In this document: positions 9,047 through 16,004 of the stretch, in pieces
How the letters are laid out: each line of letters starts with the position of its first letter
How positions within the stretch are numbered: position 1 is the stretch's first letter
Source of the DNA: Rhodococcus_G sp042879035
GTDB lineage: Bacteria > Actinomycetota > Actinomycetes > Mycobacteriales > Mycobacteriaceae
Direction of reading: 5' to 3'
Length of the DNA: 64,000 bases
NCBI RefSeq assembly: GCF_042879035.1
Contig: NZ_JBIAOU010000007.1
Location: 1 to 64,000 of the forward strand
Translations under genes and position numbers: made by a program
The notes under the pieces: generated by a model
Told to the model about the DNA's origin: nothing
What the model saw: the letters and a program-made list of their open reading frames with translations, nothing else
Databases searched by the model: none

Positions 9047-9360
9047 CGATCACCGCCGAGCCGGTCGAGCTGGCGGGACAGTTTTCGCGCCACCGCCGCG
9101 TCGGTGTCCGCGTACGCGACCGCCGACCGCGCGGTCGCCCCGGCCATCGACCGGATGCGCCCGGCCGTCTCCGCGACGGCCCGTGCCACGGCGTCCGGCA
9201 GCGGCGCGAGGACCGCAGCCGTGTCCGACCCGGGCATCGCGGCGAGCGCGTCCGTCACCGCGGTCTCCGGGCCGGATCGGCCGACCCGTTCGGCGGCCAC
9301 GCCCAACTCGGCCGACAACGCGACCAGCGCGTCCACGTCGACACTCATCTCCCCCGGCAT
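9043..9360 (-). CDS. EspC-like (DUF2580/ESX-1 secretion-associated) protein
   Basis: A 105-residue helical protein: VDVDALVALSAELGVAAERV, a central loop, then LPDAVARAVAETAGRIRSMAG and a C-terminal helix with YADTD, the usual pattern of excreted EspC-type proteins. The Y-A-D-T-D segment resembles the YxxxD/E secretion signal of type VII substrates, though it sits before the last helix. The ATG at 9360 has a GGGGGAG ribosome site; a second ATG four codons later is possible. First gene of the operon. The region to the divergent hydroxylase (9361-9520) shows nothing further that I can identify. Confidence 0.65.
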   Translation of the reverse strand: MPGEMSVDVDALVALSAELGVAAERVGRSGPETAVTDALAAMPGSDTAAVLAPLPDAVARAVAETAGRIRSMAGATARSAVAYADTDAAVARKLSRQLDRLGGDR

Positions 9361-9520
9361 CCGCTCCCCCTTCGCCGCCCCTGTCCGCACCCTAACGACG
9401 TCGCACCGCTGGTCAGCGGTCATGCACAGGGCTTGTCCCCAGGGGAACCGGGCGCCGGGTTGCTGCGTCCGGTCGGGTCCGGGTCTGGATCGCGGGTGGG
9501 GCGGGGTCCACACTGCTTGC

Positions 9521-10558
9521 ATGCTCTCGGTGCCCGAACTGTGGAACGCGCTGCCGCAGCCGCTACGCGACCCGGTCGCGCTCGCGATCCCGTTCTTCCT
9601 GCTGTTCCTCGTGCTGGAGTGGACGGCGGCGCGGTACCTCGCGGACCCCGAGGCCGACGACGCGGGCCGCACCCACCCGCCGTCGGGCGGCTACGAACGA
9701 CGCGACGCGCGGGCGAGCATCTCGATGGGGTTGGTCTCGGTCGCGACGAGCGCGGCGTGGAAGGCGCTCGCGCTGGTCGGGTACGCCGCGATCTACGCCT
9801 ACCTCGCGCCGTGGCACCTGCCGGTGGACGCCTGGTACACGTGGGTGATCCTGATCGTCGGGGTCGACTTCCTCTTCTACTGGTATCACCGGATCGCCCA
9901 CCGGGTGCGGGTCGTCTGGGCAACCCACCAGGCCCACCATTCGAGCGAGTACTTCAACTTCGCGACCGCGCTGCGCCAGAAGTGGAACAACAGCGGCGAG
10001 ATCGTCATGTGGATCCCGTTGCCGCTCATCGGCATTCCGCCGTGGATGGTGTTCGTCGGGTTCTCCGTGAACCTCGTCTACCAGTTCTTCGTACACACCG
10101 AGCACGTCGACCGCCTGCCCCGACCGGTCGAGTTCGTGTTCAACACACCGTCGCACCACCGGGTGCACCACGGCTGCGACCCGGAGTACCTCGACAGGAA
10201 CTACGCCGGGATCCTCATCGTCTGGGACCGGATGTTCGGCACGTATCGCGAGGAGACGCACCATCCCACCTACGGGCTCATCAAGCCGGTCGGCACCTAC
10301 AACATCCTCGCCCTGCAGGGCCGCGAGTACGCGGCGATCGGCCGGGACGTGCGCGCGGCGCGCACGTGGCGTGAACGGTTCGGCTATGTCTTCGGTCCGC
10401 CCGGGTGGGCCCCCGCCGCCGACACCGCGCCGGCGGGGCGCCCAGGGTGTTTCTCCCGATTCCTCTCGGATGCACCTGGCGAATCAATCGTCGTCCGGGA
10501 AGGCGGAGCCGACACCGCGGTCCGGCGGCCGACGACGACGCAGCCGGCCGGCGGTTGA
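9521..10558 (+). CDS. Fatty acid hydroxylase / sterol desaturase family membrane protein
   Basis: An integral membrane di-iron enzyme of 345 residues. It has several hydrophobic helices (IPFFLLFLVLEWTAARYL, WVILIVGVDFLFYWY) and the three histidine clusters of the family: HRIAH, HQAHHSSEY and SHHRVHH, with a further H in EETHH. The family hydroxylates or desaturates lipids; the substrate here is unknown. ATG at 9521 begins before the first helix. The last ~55 residues are low-complexity, and their DNA (about 10430-10480) resembles part of the repeat at 50415-50495 (GCCCAGGG...TTTCTCCCGATTCC), so the C terminus may have been extended by a repeat insertion. Confidence 0.85.
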   Translation: MLSVPELWNALPQPLRDPVALAIPFFLLFLVLEWTAARYLADPEADDAGRTHPPSGGYERRDARASISMGLVSVATSAAWKALALVGYAAIYAYLAPWHLPVDAWYTWVILIVGVDFLFYWYHRIAHRVRVVWATHQAHHSSEYFNFATALRQKWNNSGEIVMWIPLPLIGIPPWMVFVGFSVNLVYQFFVHTEHVDRLPRPVEFVFNTPSHHRVHHGCDPEYLDRNYAGILIVWDRMFGTYREETHHPTYGLIKPVGTYNILALQGREYAAIGRDVRAARTWRERFGYVFGPPGWAPAADTAPAGRPGCFSRFLSDAPGESIVVREGGADTAVRRPTTTQPAGG

Positions 10559-10596
10559 GCGCCAGGGGCGCCGACAACGGATTCGAGAGAGATGCC

Positions 10597-11283
10597 CTAA
10601 CTCTTCTGGAGGCTGACCAGGAAGTCGACGGTGCCGGTCGGGTCGACGGTGACGAACCCGAGCGACGGCGGCGTGACGCCGTAGTCGGTGAACGTCACCG
10701 GGATGGAACCCGACGCGATCAGGTCGGTGCCGGACCGCAGCACCTCGATGTCGACGGTGACGGGACGCTCCGCGCCCTTGAGGGTCAGCGTGCCCGTCGC
10801 GGCGACGGTGCCGGTGGTGCCGTCGGCGGGGACCGACGACAGGTCGACGGGGCCGTCGAGTTTGAAGGTCGCGGTCGGGAACTGCCCGGTGTTCATCACG
10901 TTGAGGGCGAACTGGGCGTCGCGGCGGCCGCTGTCGGTCGCGATCTTGCCGACCTGCACGGTGACCTCACCGGCGGTGAGCTTGTCGTCCTCGATGGTCG
11001 CCGAGCCGCTGACCTCGGAGGTCGAGCCGACGACGGTGACGCTGGCCCCGTTCAGGATCTCGTGCACGGTGTAGCCGGCCGCCGTCGTGTTCGGGTCGGA
11101 GCCGGGCACGACGGTCCACTGCCCGTCGATGTCGCCCTCGGCGGCCTGCGCGCCCTCCGTGGACACGGTCGCGGCCGGGGCGTCGTCCTCGGCAATCCAG
11201 TTTCCGTACACCCACGGCCCGGCCACCAGGGCCAGCACCGCAACCACGACGATTCCACCGACGATCCACCAGCGTTTGGTCAT
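10597..11283 (-). CDS. YceI-family protein, membrane-anchored
   Basis: A 228-residue protein with an N-terminal transmembrane segment (WWIVGGIVVVAVLALVAGPWVYG), an acidic linker, then a YceI lipocalin-like beta-barrel from about residue 55: DGQWTVVPGSD, YTVHEILNGASVTVVGSTSEVSG, RDAQFALNVMNTGQFPTATF, and FLVSLQKS at the end. YceI proteins bind isoprenoid-like lipids; the ligand here is unknown. The ATG at 11283 precedes the hydrophobic helix and is the best start. It lies just outside the left end of the integrated element, so it is core genome. Confidence 0.85.
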   Translation of the reverse strand: MTKRWWIVGGIVVVAVLALVAGPWVYGNWIAEDDAPAATVSTEGAQAAEGDIDGQWTVVPGSDPNTTAAGYTVHEILNGASVTVVGSTSEVSGSATIEDDKLTAGEVTVQVGKIATDSGRRDAQFALNVMNTGQFPTATFKLDGPVDLSSVPADGTTGTVAATGTLTLKGAERPVTVDIEVLRSGTDLIASGSIPVTFTDYGVTPPSLGFVTVDPTGTVDFLVSLQKS

Positions 11284-11445
11284 GCGAACCAGGCTAGTTG
11301 AGCTTTCAAGACCGTGGGGGTGGTAGAAATCCGCGCCGGGCCTGGACAGGGCCAGGGCCGCCAGCCCCGTGAGCGATATCGCGATGAAAGCCTTGGTCAC
11401 GGCCACCACGGCTACCAGACCCGGGCGAGGATGCGCCCGCGAACG

Positions 11446-11477
11446 AGAAAACTCCCCACCTGCGTACAGGTGGGGAG
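11446..11477 (-). terminator. Original tRNA-Ser(CGA) terminator, now at the left att site
   Basis: Perfect 11-base stem CTCCCCACCTG/CAGGTGGGGAG followed on the minus strand by TTTTC. It lies next to the partial tRNA 3' end at 11483-11509. By position it is the terminator that served the tRNA before integration; the element supplied a new one at 20592-20630. Confidence 0.75.
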
Positions 11478-11482
11478 CTTCG

Positions 11483-11509
11483 TGGCGGTGGCGGAGGGAT
11501 TTGAACCCT
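11483..11509. other. attL: 27-bp remnant of tRNA-Ser 3' end
   Basis: Identical over 27 bases (TGGCGGTGGCGGAGGGATTT and seven more) to 20633-20659. It corresponds to the CCA end, acceptor strand and T-arm of tRNA-Ser(CGA). Identity stops at 11510. This marks the left boundary of the integrated element. Confidence 0.9.
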
Positions 11510-11710
11510 TCCGTCCCTCCTGGTCAGGCGGTCAATATGGGCTTGACCTGCAGAATCACATGCCTGCACGTCACGCCCAATAACCCCGAATTGAGACCAG
11601 GTGTGCCCAAAATGTGCCCACAGCATGCACCCGGCGCGTCTGCGTCCGTACCAGGAAGTTTCTCGCTCTACGCTGCTGGCGATCTACTCCAACAGAAGGG
11701 CAGCAACCGA

Positions 11711-12418
11711 ATGGTCATTCCCGCCATGAACATGCGCTCGACGCGGATGACGTTGAAGCGAGTGGTCGACGGCCAGGTAACCGAACAGCCCATTGACGGA
11801 ATCGACCTCAGCAAGGACGGCCTGACGTTCAGCGTCGACGCGGATGTGCTTGTCGGCGACATCGTCAGCTACAAGCTCCCAAGCGGACGAGTGAAGTCGA
11901 TGAGAATCACGGAGGTTCATGTACTCCAAAGCCCGTTCCAGGGCGGACCGAACCTCGACCACACGAAGGCCGAGTACGTCGAGGGTGATCTGCCACCGTT
12001 GAACCCCCCGAAGCGGATCGACCTGCCTGGCCTCCACCCAGCAGTCTCAGCGGCCAGCGGATCGAAGTTCGCCCAGCGGCAGTACGGCAACGCTGTCTTC
12101 GACGCCTTCAAGGCGGTCGAGCATCGGGTCCAGACCTTGACCGGTGAAAGCGCCTCTGGAAAGCCCCTGATGTCCTCGGTCTTCAGCGAGAAGGGTCCGA
12201 CGCTGGACATCACCACGAGCGACGCGGGCGATCGACAGCGGCAGGATCAGATCGAGGGCTACAAGTTCCTGTTCATGGGTGCGACGCTCGGGCTGCGGAA
12301 CCCGCAGGGGCACGGAGGCGAGATCACGTTCGACGAGCAGGAAGCGCTGGAGGCTCTCGCTCTCGCGAGCCTGCTCATGCGATCACTCGATCGTGCGGAA
12401 TCGCGACTCACGATGTAG
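11711..12418 (+). CDS. TIGR02391/Ymh-type HEPN protein, probable element cargo
   Basis: A 235-residue protein. The C-terminal half matches the TIGR02391 (Hypoth_Ymh) pattern: VFDAFKAVEHRVQ, GKPLMSSVFSEKGPTLDI, then FLFMGATLGLRNPQGH. The last contains R196-x4-H201, the RX4-6H motif of HEPN ribonucleases, many of which act in phage defence or toxin systems. The N-terminal ~100 residues (SKDGLTFSVDADVLVGDIVSYKL) look like a small beta domain I do not recognise. It is the only gene in the left part of the element on the plus strand, the usual place for accessory cargo. ATG at 11711; later ATGs at 11726 and 11732 are possible and no strong ribosome site decides. Confidence 0.7.
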   Translation: MVIPAMNMRSTRMTLKRVVDGQVTEQPIDGIDLSKDGLTFSVDADVLVGDIVSYKLPSGRVKSMRITEVHVLQSPFQGGPNLDHTKAEYVEGDLPPLNPPKRIDLPGLHPAVSAASGSKFAQRQYGNAVFDAFKAVEHRVQTLTGESASGKPLMSSVFSEKGPTLDITTSDAGDRQRQDQIEGYKFLFMGATLGLRNPQGHGGEITFDEQEALEALALASLLMRSLDRAESRLTM

Positions 12419-12457
12419 CGACTCACCCCCTGAGCATTTCCCCAGGGGAGAGAGATT

Positions 12458-12511
12458 TGTGGACTACCGCGGAGGAGTCTCGGTGCCCCTCCCCTCGATT
12501 TTCTGGGGGTC
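12458..12511. repeat. Element-specific direct repeat, copy 1
   Basis: A 28-base identical core (TGTGGACTACCGCGGAGGAG, then TCTCGGTG) followed by a variable spot and CCTCGATTTTCTGGGGGTC. The second copy is at 14647-14701, in the same orientation. The two copies bracket the capsid module. The remaining bases of 12419-12679 hold the hairpin at 12522-12558 and no gene I can support. Confidence 0.75.
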
Positions 12512-12521
12512 GGTGAACGCG

Positions 12522-12558
12522 GAAGCACCCCGGTCTCGTGGTGAGGCCGGGGCGCTTC
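12522..12558. terminator. Hairpin between convergent HEPN and capsid-module genes
   Basis: Arms 12522-12537 and 12543-12558 pair at 14 of 16 positions around a five-base loop. It lies between the plus-strand HEPN gene and the end of the minus-strand phage operon, so it could act as a bidirectional terminator. No long T-run. Confidence 0.5.
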
Positions 12559-12679
12559 GTGTGGGTGGCGCTGGTCGGGTCTGTGCGGGGCCAGAAAGGT
12601 TTCCCTGCTCGCCGGCCATCCAGTCCCCTGCACCGCCCCTGCAAGGTCGCGGTCGGGGTGAGGTTGACGCCTGGTCGCC

Positions 12680-12952
12680 CTACTGGGCGAGGTTCCTCGG
12701 GGGCCGGCCGAACAGCTGCTCGTAGATGTCGGTGACAGCGTTGATGTCGGTGACAGCGTTCCGGCTCTCGGCCTGCGATTCATCGGCGAGCCGGTGTGCC
12801 TCGTTGTCGATCCGCCTGCGCCGGTCGGCGAGGTCGAGGGACTCGGCGACCATGCGCTCAATCTCGTCGGCTTCGCACTTGACTGCGGCGACTGCGCGGA
12901 AGGAGTCAGCCTTGCGTCCCCGGATCACTCCAATGATCTGCCTCCGCATCAT
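12680..12952 (-). CDS. Small coiled-coil protein downstream of capsid gene
   Basis: A 90-residue, charged, helical protein (VAAVKCEADEIERMVAESLDLADRRRRIDNEAHRLADE) with a C-terminal DIYEQLFGRPPRNL. The ATG at 12952 overlaps the capsid stop by four bases, so it is translationally coupled to the capsid gene. An exact 18-bp tandem duplication at 12725-12760 encodes a repeated NAVTDI. Function unknown; a scaffold or capsid-associated role is a guess from position. Confidence 0.6.
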   Translation of the reverse strand: MMRRQIIGVIRGRKADSFRAVAAVKCEADEIERMVAESLDLADRRRRIDNEAHRLADESQAESRNAVTDINAVTDIYEQLFGRPPRNLAQ

Positions 12953-13854
12953 GCCTCCGGATCGACGTTGAGGCCGGTGATCTTGCGGACCGCGCCGGGT
13001 GTGGTGACCGCGAAGGCCGGCACCGCGTAGGACTGGATCCACGTCGACCGGTGGTGACGGTCGTCGATGGTCTCGGTCATCAGGGGCCGCTCGAATGCCA
13101 CCTGGCCGGCCTTGCCTTCCTCGACGAGGTAGGCGGTGCCGTTGGTGACGAGCGTCGATGTGCGGACGCTGGTGATCCCTGCGCTGGCGAGGGCCGCGGC
13201 GAGTCCTTCGCCGTAGCCGATCTTCAACGCGGCTTCCTGCTGCGGGTGGCAGACGAGGACGTTGAGGGTGCCGATACCGAGGTCGTCGACGCGGGCGAGG
13301 AGGTTCGCGCGGGCGAAGTCGGCGGTCGGGCGCTTCGTGGACGGCGTCAGCTCCGCTTCGGGGCCGGCGGTGACGAGGCCGTCCCAGTAGTTGCCGGGCA
13401 CCCCGGCGATCGAGTGCCTTGTCAGCGCGGCGTCGATCGCTGCGATGGCGATCTGGTCGATCTTCTTGGTGAGGGTGTTTGCCTGCTGGATCAGCTTGTT
13501 GCCGAGGGTGATGGTGTGGCTGCGGTCACGTTCCTCGTCGAGGATCTGCACCTTCGAGCCCCAGTCCTGCGGGGTGGCGAGGTCGAACGTGGTCTCCCCG
13601 TCGGTGACGACGTACTCGGCGCCAGGGCTACGCTCCGCGACGTCGCTGATGGTGAAGTTCGACCCGTTCAGCAGTACCGAGTAGACGAGCCCTCCACCCT
13701 GGATGGTGGAGACCGAGGTGCCGAAGAAGGCAGGCATCACCAGTCGGTCAGCGGTGAGTTGCGCGAGAACGGCATTCAGCGCGGCCGGCGACTTGAGAAG
13801 CGCGGACACGGTCAGTTGGTTGCTGCTGATGCTGGGGACGAGGGGGGTTGGCAT
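12949..13854 (-). CDS. Phage-like major capsid protein (HK97-type)
   Basis: A 301-residue protein resembling the major capsid proteins of actinobacterial prophages: an N-terminal SSNQLTVSALLKSPAALNAVL segment, then GGGLVYSVLL, VTDGETTFDLATPQDWGSKVQILDEERDRS, a long helix LIQQANTLTKKIDQIAIAAIDAAL, and the C-terminal TWIQSYAVPAFAVTTPGAVRKITGL strand typical of these proteins. No prohead protease or scaffold is next to it. The ATG at 13854 has AGGAG six bases upstream; the open frame further upstream lacks such a site. The small coiled-coil gene is coupled downstream. Confidence 0.75.
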   Translation of the reverse strand: MPTPLVPSISSNQLTVSALLKSPAALNAVLAQLTADRLVMPAFFGTSVSTIQGGGLVYSVLLNGSNFTISDVAERSPGAEYVVTDGETTFDLATPQDWGSKVQILDEERDRSHTITLGNKLIQQANTLTKKIDQIAIAAIDAALTRHSIAGVPGNYWDGLVTAGPEAELTPSTKRPTADFARANLLARVDDLGIGTLNVLVCHPQQEAALKIGYGEGLAAALASAGITSVRTSTLVTNGTAYLVEEGKAGQVAFERPLMTETIDDRHHRSTWIQSYAVPAFAVTTPGAVRKITGLNVDPEA

Positions 13855-13856
13855 GA

Positions 13857-14261
13857 TCAGCTCCTGTCGGGCCGGCAGGCCCGGTAGTCGTCGAGTGCGG
13901 TGGTGGGGATCCACCAGCGCCGGTGGCGCCAGGTCGCTTGGAGTCGTCCGGTTCGGCATAGGTAGCGCACGCCGTCGGCGGTGATCCCGAGCGTCCCGGC
14001 CGCGGTGACTGTGTCGACCACCGCGTCCTGTTTCACACCCAACAGGTCACCGGGCGCATGTACTTCGGTGCTCGCGTCGGCGCGAATGTTGGCGTGAGTG
14101 GCGAGGTCTCGGCGGATTTGCGCGATCCGCGGCGCGAGTTGGGATCCGCTGCGGCCAGCGAGCTGGTTGAGGACGTCGAGGGCGGCGACCACCTCGGCCG
14201 CAGCCGCGCGGGATAGCACCACACCCGCCACCGCGGCGACATCACCGTCCGGATCAGTCAC
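13857..14261 (-). CDS. Small phage protein with C-terminal helix-turn-helix
   Basis: A 134-residue protein: an N-terminal alanine-rich helical part (LSRAAAAEVVAALDVLNQLAGRSGS), then DLLGVKQDAVVDTV and a C-terminal winged-helix-like module, AGTLGITADGVRYLCRTGRLQATWRHRRWWIPTTALDDYRA. That module matches the excisionase/MerR-like DNA-binding fold, with GRLQAT...RRWWIP as the wing. The GTG at 14261 overlaps the preceding gene by eight bases. In this position, ahead of the capsid gene, it might be a DNA-recognition factor for packaging or a regulator; neither is proven. Confidence 0.6.
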   Translation of the reverse strand: MTDPDGDVAAVAGVVLSRAAAAEVVAALDVLNQLAGRSGSQLAPRIAQIRRDLATHANIRADASTEVHAPGDLLGVKQDAVVDTVTAAGTLGITADGVRYLCRTGRLQATWRHRRWWIPTTALDDYRACRPDRS

Positions 14262-14550
14262 CGCTACCGTCCTCGCCGAGGTCGTCGAGGCCGTGCTCGT
14301 GCTCGAACAGCGCCCACATGTGCGTGTCGAGCTGCGCGCCGCACGTCTCGGGATCAAGCCAGAGTGCAGGCGCCGCGGCCTCGCAGGCACGGAACACCGA
14401 CAGCGGGTGAATCGGTCCGGTCCGCGCCACGCGGGAGGCGTCGTCGAGGCGGCCGTGAATCAAGTGCTGCACCCACTCGGCGGCGCGGCGTTCGTCGGCG
14501 ATGGGAACGTATCCGGTTCGGTCCGGGTCGGGATCGGGATGGTCGGGCAT
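14254..14550 (-). CDS. Hypothetical phage protein, 98 aa
   Basis: I do not recognise a family. The N terminus is acidic and proline-rich (MPDHPDPDPDRTGYVPIADE) and is followed by helices containing AAEWVQHLIHGRLDDASRVAR and an acidic C terminus (FEHEHGLDDLGEDGSGD). The ATG at 14550 has GGAAGGA nine bases upstream. It starts the four-gene capsid block. Upstream, 14551-14646 holds a GGGGCG-TTTT-CGCCCC hairpin at 14604-14619. Confidence 0.55.
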   Translation of the reverse strand: MPDHPDPDPDRTGYVPIADERRAAEWVQHLIHGRLDDASRVARTGPIHPLSVFRACEAAAPALWLDPETCGAQLDTHMWALFEHEHGLDDLGEDGSGD

Positions 14551-14646
14551 GGTGGGAGGTCCTTCCGAGCGGGGTACGCGGTCGGCGCGTACGTGCGGGT
14601 CGAGGGGCGTTTTCGCCCCAGATTTCGGGGGCCGTACAAAAAAAGA

Positions 14647-14701
14647 TGTGGACTACCGCGGAGGAGTCTCGGTGGGGGGTGCCTCGATTTTTCTGGGGGT
14701 C
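14647..14701. repeat. Element-specific direct repeat, copy 2
   Basis: Same 28-base core as copy 1 at 12458 and the same trailing CCTCGATTTTTCTGGGGGTC, with a different eight-base middle. It lies immediately downstream of the HNH gene and just before the capsid block. On the minus strand it precedes a T-rich run (TTTTTTTGTACGG at about 14633-14645). Confidence 0.75.
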
Positions 14702-15068
14702 AGGGGGTGAGGTCGGGCCAGGGCATCGCGCGGTGGCCGAGGAGTCGTGCGGACTCGTCGTCCTTGGCGGACGGTGGGGGTCGAACGCCGGTTACCGCAG
14801 GCCGTAGGTGGTCGCGGGAGCCGTCGCCGCGCTCGCGGTTGCACACGCTGTGCAGCAGGCGATCTGCGCGGGTGCCACCGCGTGAGCGGGCGAGGGTGTG
14901 GTCCGCCTCGAGTGGCTGGCCGTCCGGGTTCATGTCGGGTTGGCGGCGAAGTGGCTGCGAGCACCACCAGCACGGCGTGCCGTCGACCAACGCGCGCAGG
15001 AGTCGTTCGCGTTGTTGACGGTGGGCGTAGCCGAGTCCTCGTGCTGCTGCGCTCTTGTTGGGGGTCAC
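14700..15068 (-). CDS. HNH endonuclease
   Basis: A 122-residue protein with an HNH fold: CWWC zinc pair, LEADHTLARSRGGTRADRLLHSVCNRERGDG carrying the catalytic D-H and the later C-N. In actinophages, HNH genes of this type sit next to the small terminase and cooperate with terminase at cos sites. Here no terminase is seen, but the gene is next to the direct repeat and the capsid module. The GTG at 15068 overlaps the stop of the small gene upstream. Confidence 0.75.
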   Translation of the reverse strand: MTPNKSAAARGLGYAHRQQRERLLRALVDGTPCWWCSQPLRRQPDMNPDGQPLEADHTLARSRGGTRADRLLHSVCNRERGDGSRDHLRPAVTGVRPPPSAKDDESARLLGHRAMPWPDLTP

Positions 15069-15226
15069 AGGTTCTCCTCGGTGGCATCGATGAGAGCGTC
15101 GGCGAGTTGTCGGGCTGCGGCGTTGCTCAGGGTGAAGGTGAGGCCGGCGACTTCGAGTCGGATCGGGCGTCGTGGGTTGTCGACTCGGGTGATGCGGGCC
15201 TGATGGTTGGACGGCTGCAGTCGCAT
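15065..15226 (-). CDS. Hypothetical protein, 53 aa
   Basis: Small basic protein (MRLQPSNHQARITRVDNPRRPIRLEVAGLTFTLSNAAARQLADALIDATEE in outline): a short beta hairpin then one helix, LSNAAARQLADALIDA. Its ATG shares a base with the stop of the gene before it (TGATG) and its end overlaps the HNH start. No recognised family; the tight coupling supports it as real. Confidence 0.5.
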   Translation of the reverse strand: MRLQPSNHQARITRVDNPRRPIRLEVAGLTFTLSNAAARQLADALIDATEENL

Positions 15227-15420
15227 CAGTCGTCCTCGCCTGTCAGGGTTCGGATGCGCGCGTTGAGTGTGGCGACCTCGTCGAGCATTTCGTTGTGAAG
15301 TTCGCGGGCCTGTTCGAGCGTGAGGTCGGCGAAGTTGCAGCCGCGGCGTTCTCGGGTGAGGAGGTCGAGTTGTCGGCGCTCCGGAAGGGTGAGGTTGCCG
15401 AGGTGGTCGGGGGCGATCAT
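15226..15420 (-). CDS. Hypothetical protein, 64 aa
   Basis: Helical protein with LTLPERRQLDLLTRERRGCNFADLTLEQARELHNEMLDEVATLNARI, probably a helical hairpin or coiled coil. The ATG at 15420 overlaps the WhiB-like stop by four bases. No recognised family. Confidence 0.5.
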   Translation of the reverse strand: MIAPDHLGNLTLPERRQLDLLTRERRGCNFADLTLEQARELHNEMLDEVATLNARIRTLTGEDD

Positions 15421-15674
15421 GCGGTCTCCTGGTGTGGGCGGGCGGCGAGGGAGTCGGGGCAGCGGGTGGTGTGTGGGCAGCCGCGGCAGAGTCGTTCGGC
15501 TGCGATCTGCGCGACGGTGGCGTCTGCCTCGGGTTCGGGGTGCAGCGCCGCATCGAACAGTCGGTGCTGTCGGCGGCACGCGGCGTGCTCGAGGTTCGGG
15601 CAGTCGTTGAGGATCGCGGCGAGCAGGGAGACCGGGCCGGGTTCGTGCCGGCCTCCGCTGCTGCGTCGCGTCAC
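15417..15674 (-). CDS. WhiB-like iron-sulfur regulator lacking the GVWGG turn
   Basis: An 85-residue protein with cysteines C33, C63, C66 and C72, giving exactly C-x29-C-x2-C-x5-C, the WhiB [4Fe-4S] spacing, with LCRGCPHTTRCPDS at the end. The G-[VI]-W-G-G turn and the basic AT-hook-like tail that follow the cluster in chromosomal WhiB proteins are missing; the protein stops after SLAARPHQETA. Phage WhiB-like proteins can bind host sigma factor or block host WhiB function. The GTG at 15674 overlaps the upstream stop (GTGA). Confidence 0.75.
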   Translation of the reverse strand: MTRRSSGGRHEPGPVSLLAAILNDCPNLEHAACRRQHRLFDAALHPEPEADATVAQIAAERLCRGCPHTTRCPDSLAARPHQETA

Positions 15675-15910
15675 TGCCTGTCCCTCGCCTCGAGAAGGCG
15701 GGTCGGGTCGAGGTTTCCGAGAAGGTGTCGCAGATCGCGCCGGAACAGCTCGGCGACCTCCTCGGCTGAGTCGCGGTCGAAGTAGGTGCCGTCGACTTTG
15801 AGCACGACGTCGAACGCTCCACTCTCGACCTCCACCACGCCGACCGCGAGCCAGTCGCGGCGCGAGTCGAGGAAGTCGTCGGCGGTGACATAGGCGCCTT
15901 TGTCGGGCAT
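15671..15910 (-). CDS. Hypothetical phage protein, 79 aa
   Basis: Contains ADDFLDSRRDWLAVGVVEVESGAFDVVLKVDGTYFDRDSAEEVAELFRRDLRHLL, probably two strands and two helices. The ATG at 15910 has GAGAGGA at a good distance; the frame runs further upstream without a better site. No recognised family. Confidence 0.55.
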   Translation of the reverse strand: MPDKGAYVTADDFLDSRRDWLAVGVVEVESGAFDVVLKVDGTYFDRDSAEEVAELFRRDLRHLLGNLDPTRLLEARDRQ

Positions 15911-16004
15911 GGTGCGGTCCTCTCGGGGTCGCGGTCGGGTGGTAGCCGTAACCGGGGTAACTTCGGCAACTTGCCTGGTCAGGTGGTTACGGACAATTTC
16001 GTGG

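Noticed and set aside
6963..9053. One 696-codon minus-strand open frame spanning three genes
   Set aside because: Most of it is an arginine/glycine-rich shadow of the DUF1023 hydrolase gene; only the last 133 codons, from the overlapping GTG at 7364, look like a real protein.
12949..13854. Encapsulin nanocompartment shell
   Set aside because: No cargo enzyme with a targeting tail is next to it and it lies in an integrated phage-like element; HK97-type capsid is the simpler reading, although the folds are related.
12458..14701. CRISPR-like interpretation of the element's direct repeats
   Set aside because: Only two copies, 2.2 kb apart, separated by genes and not by short spacers; no cas genes.
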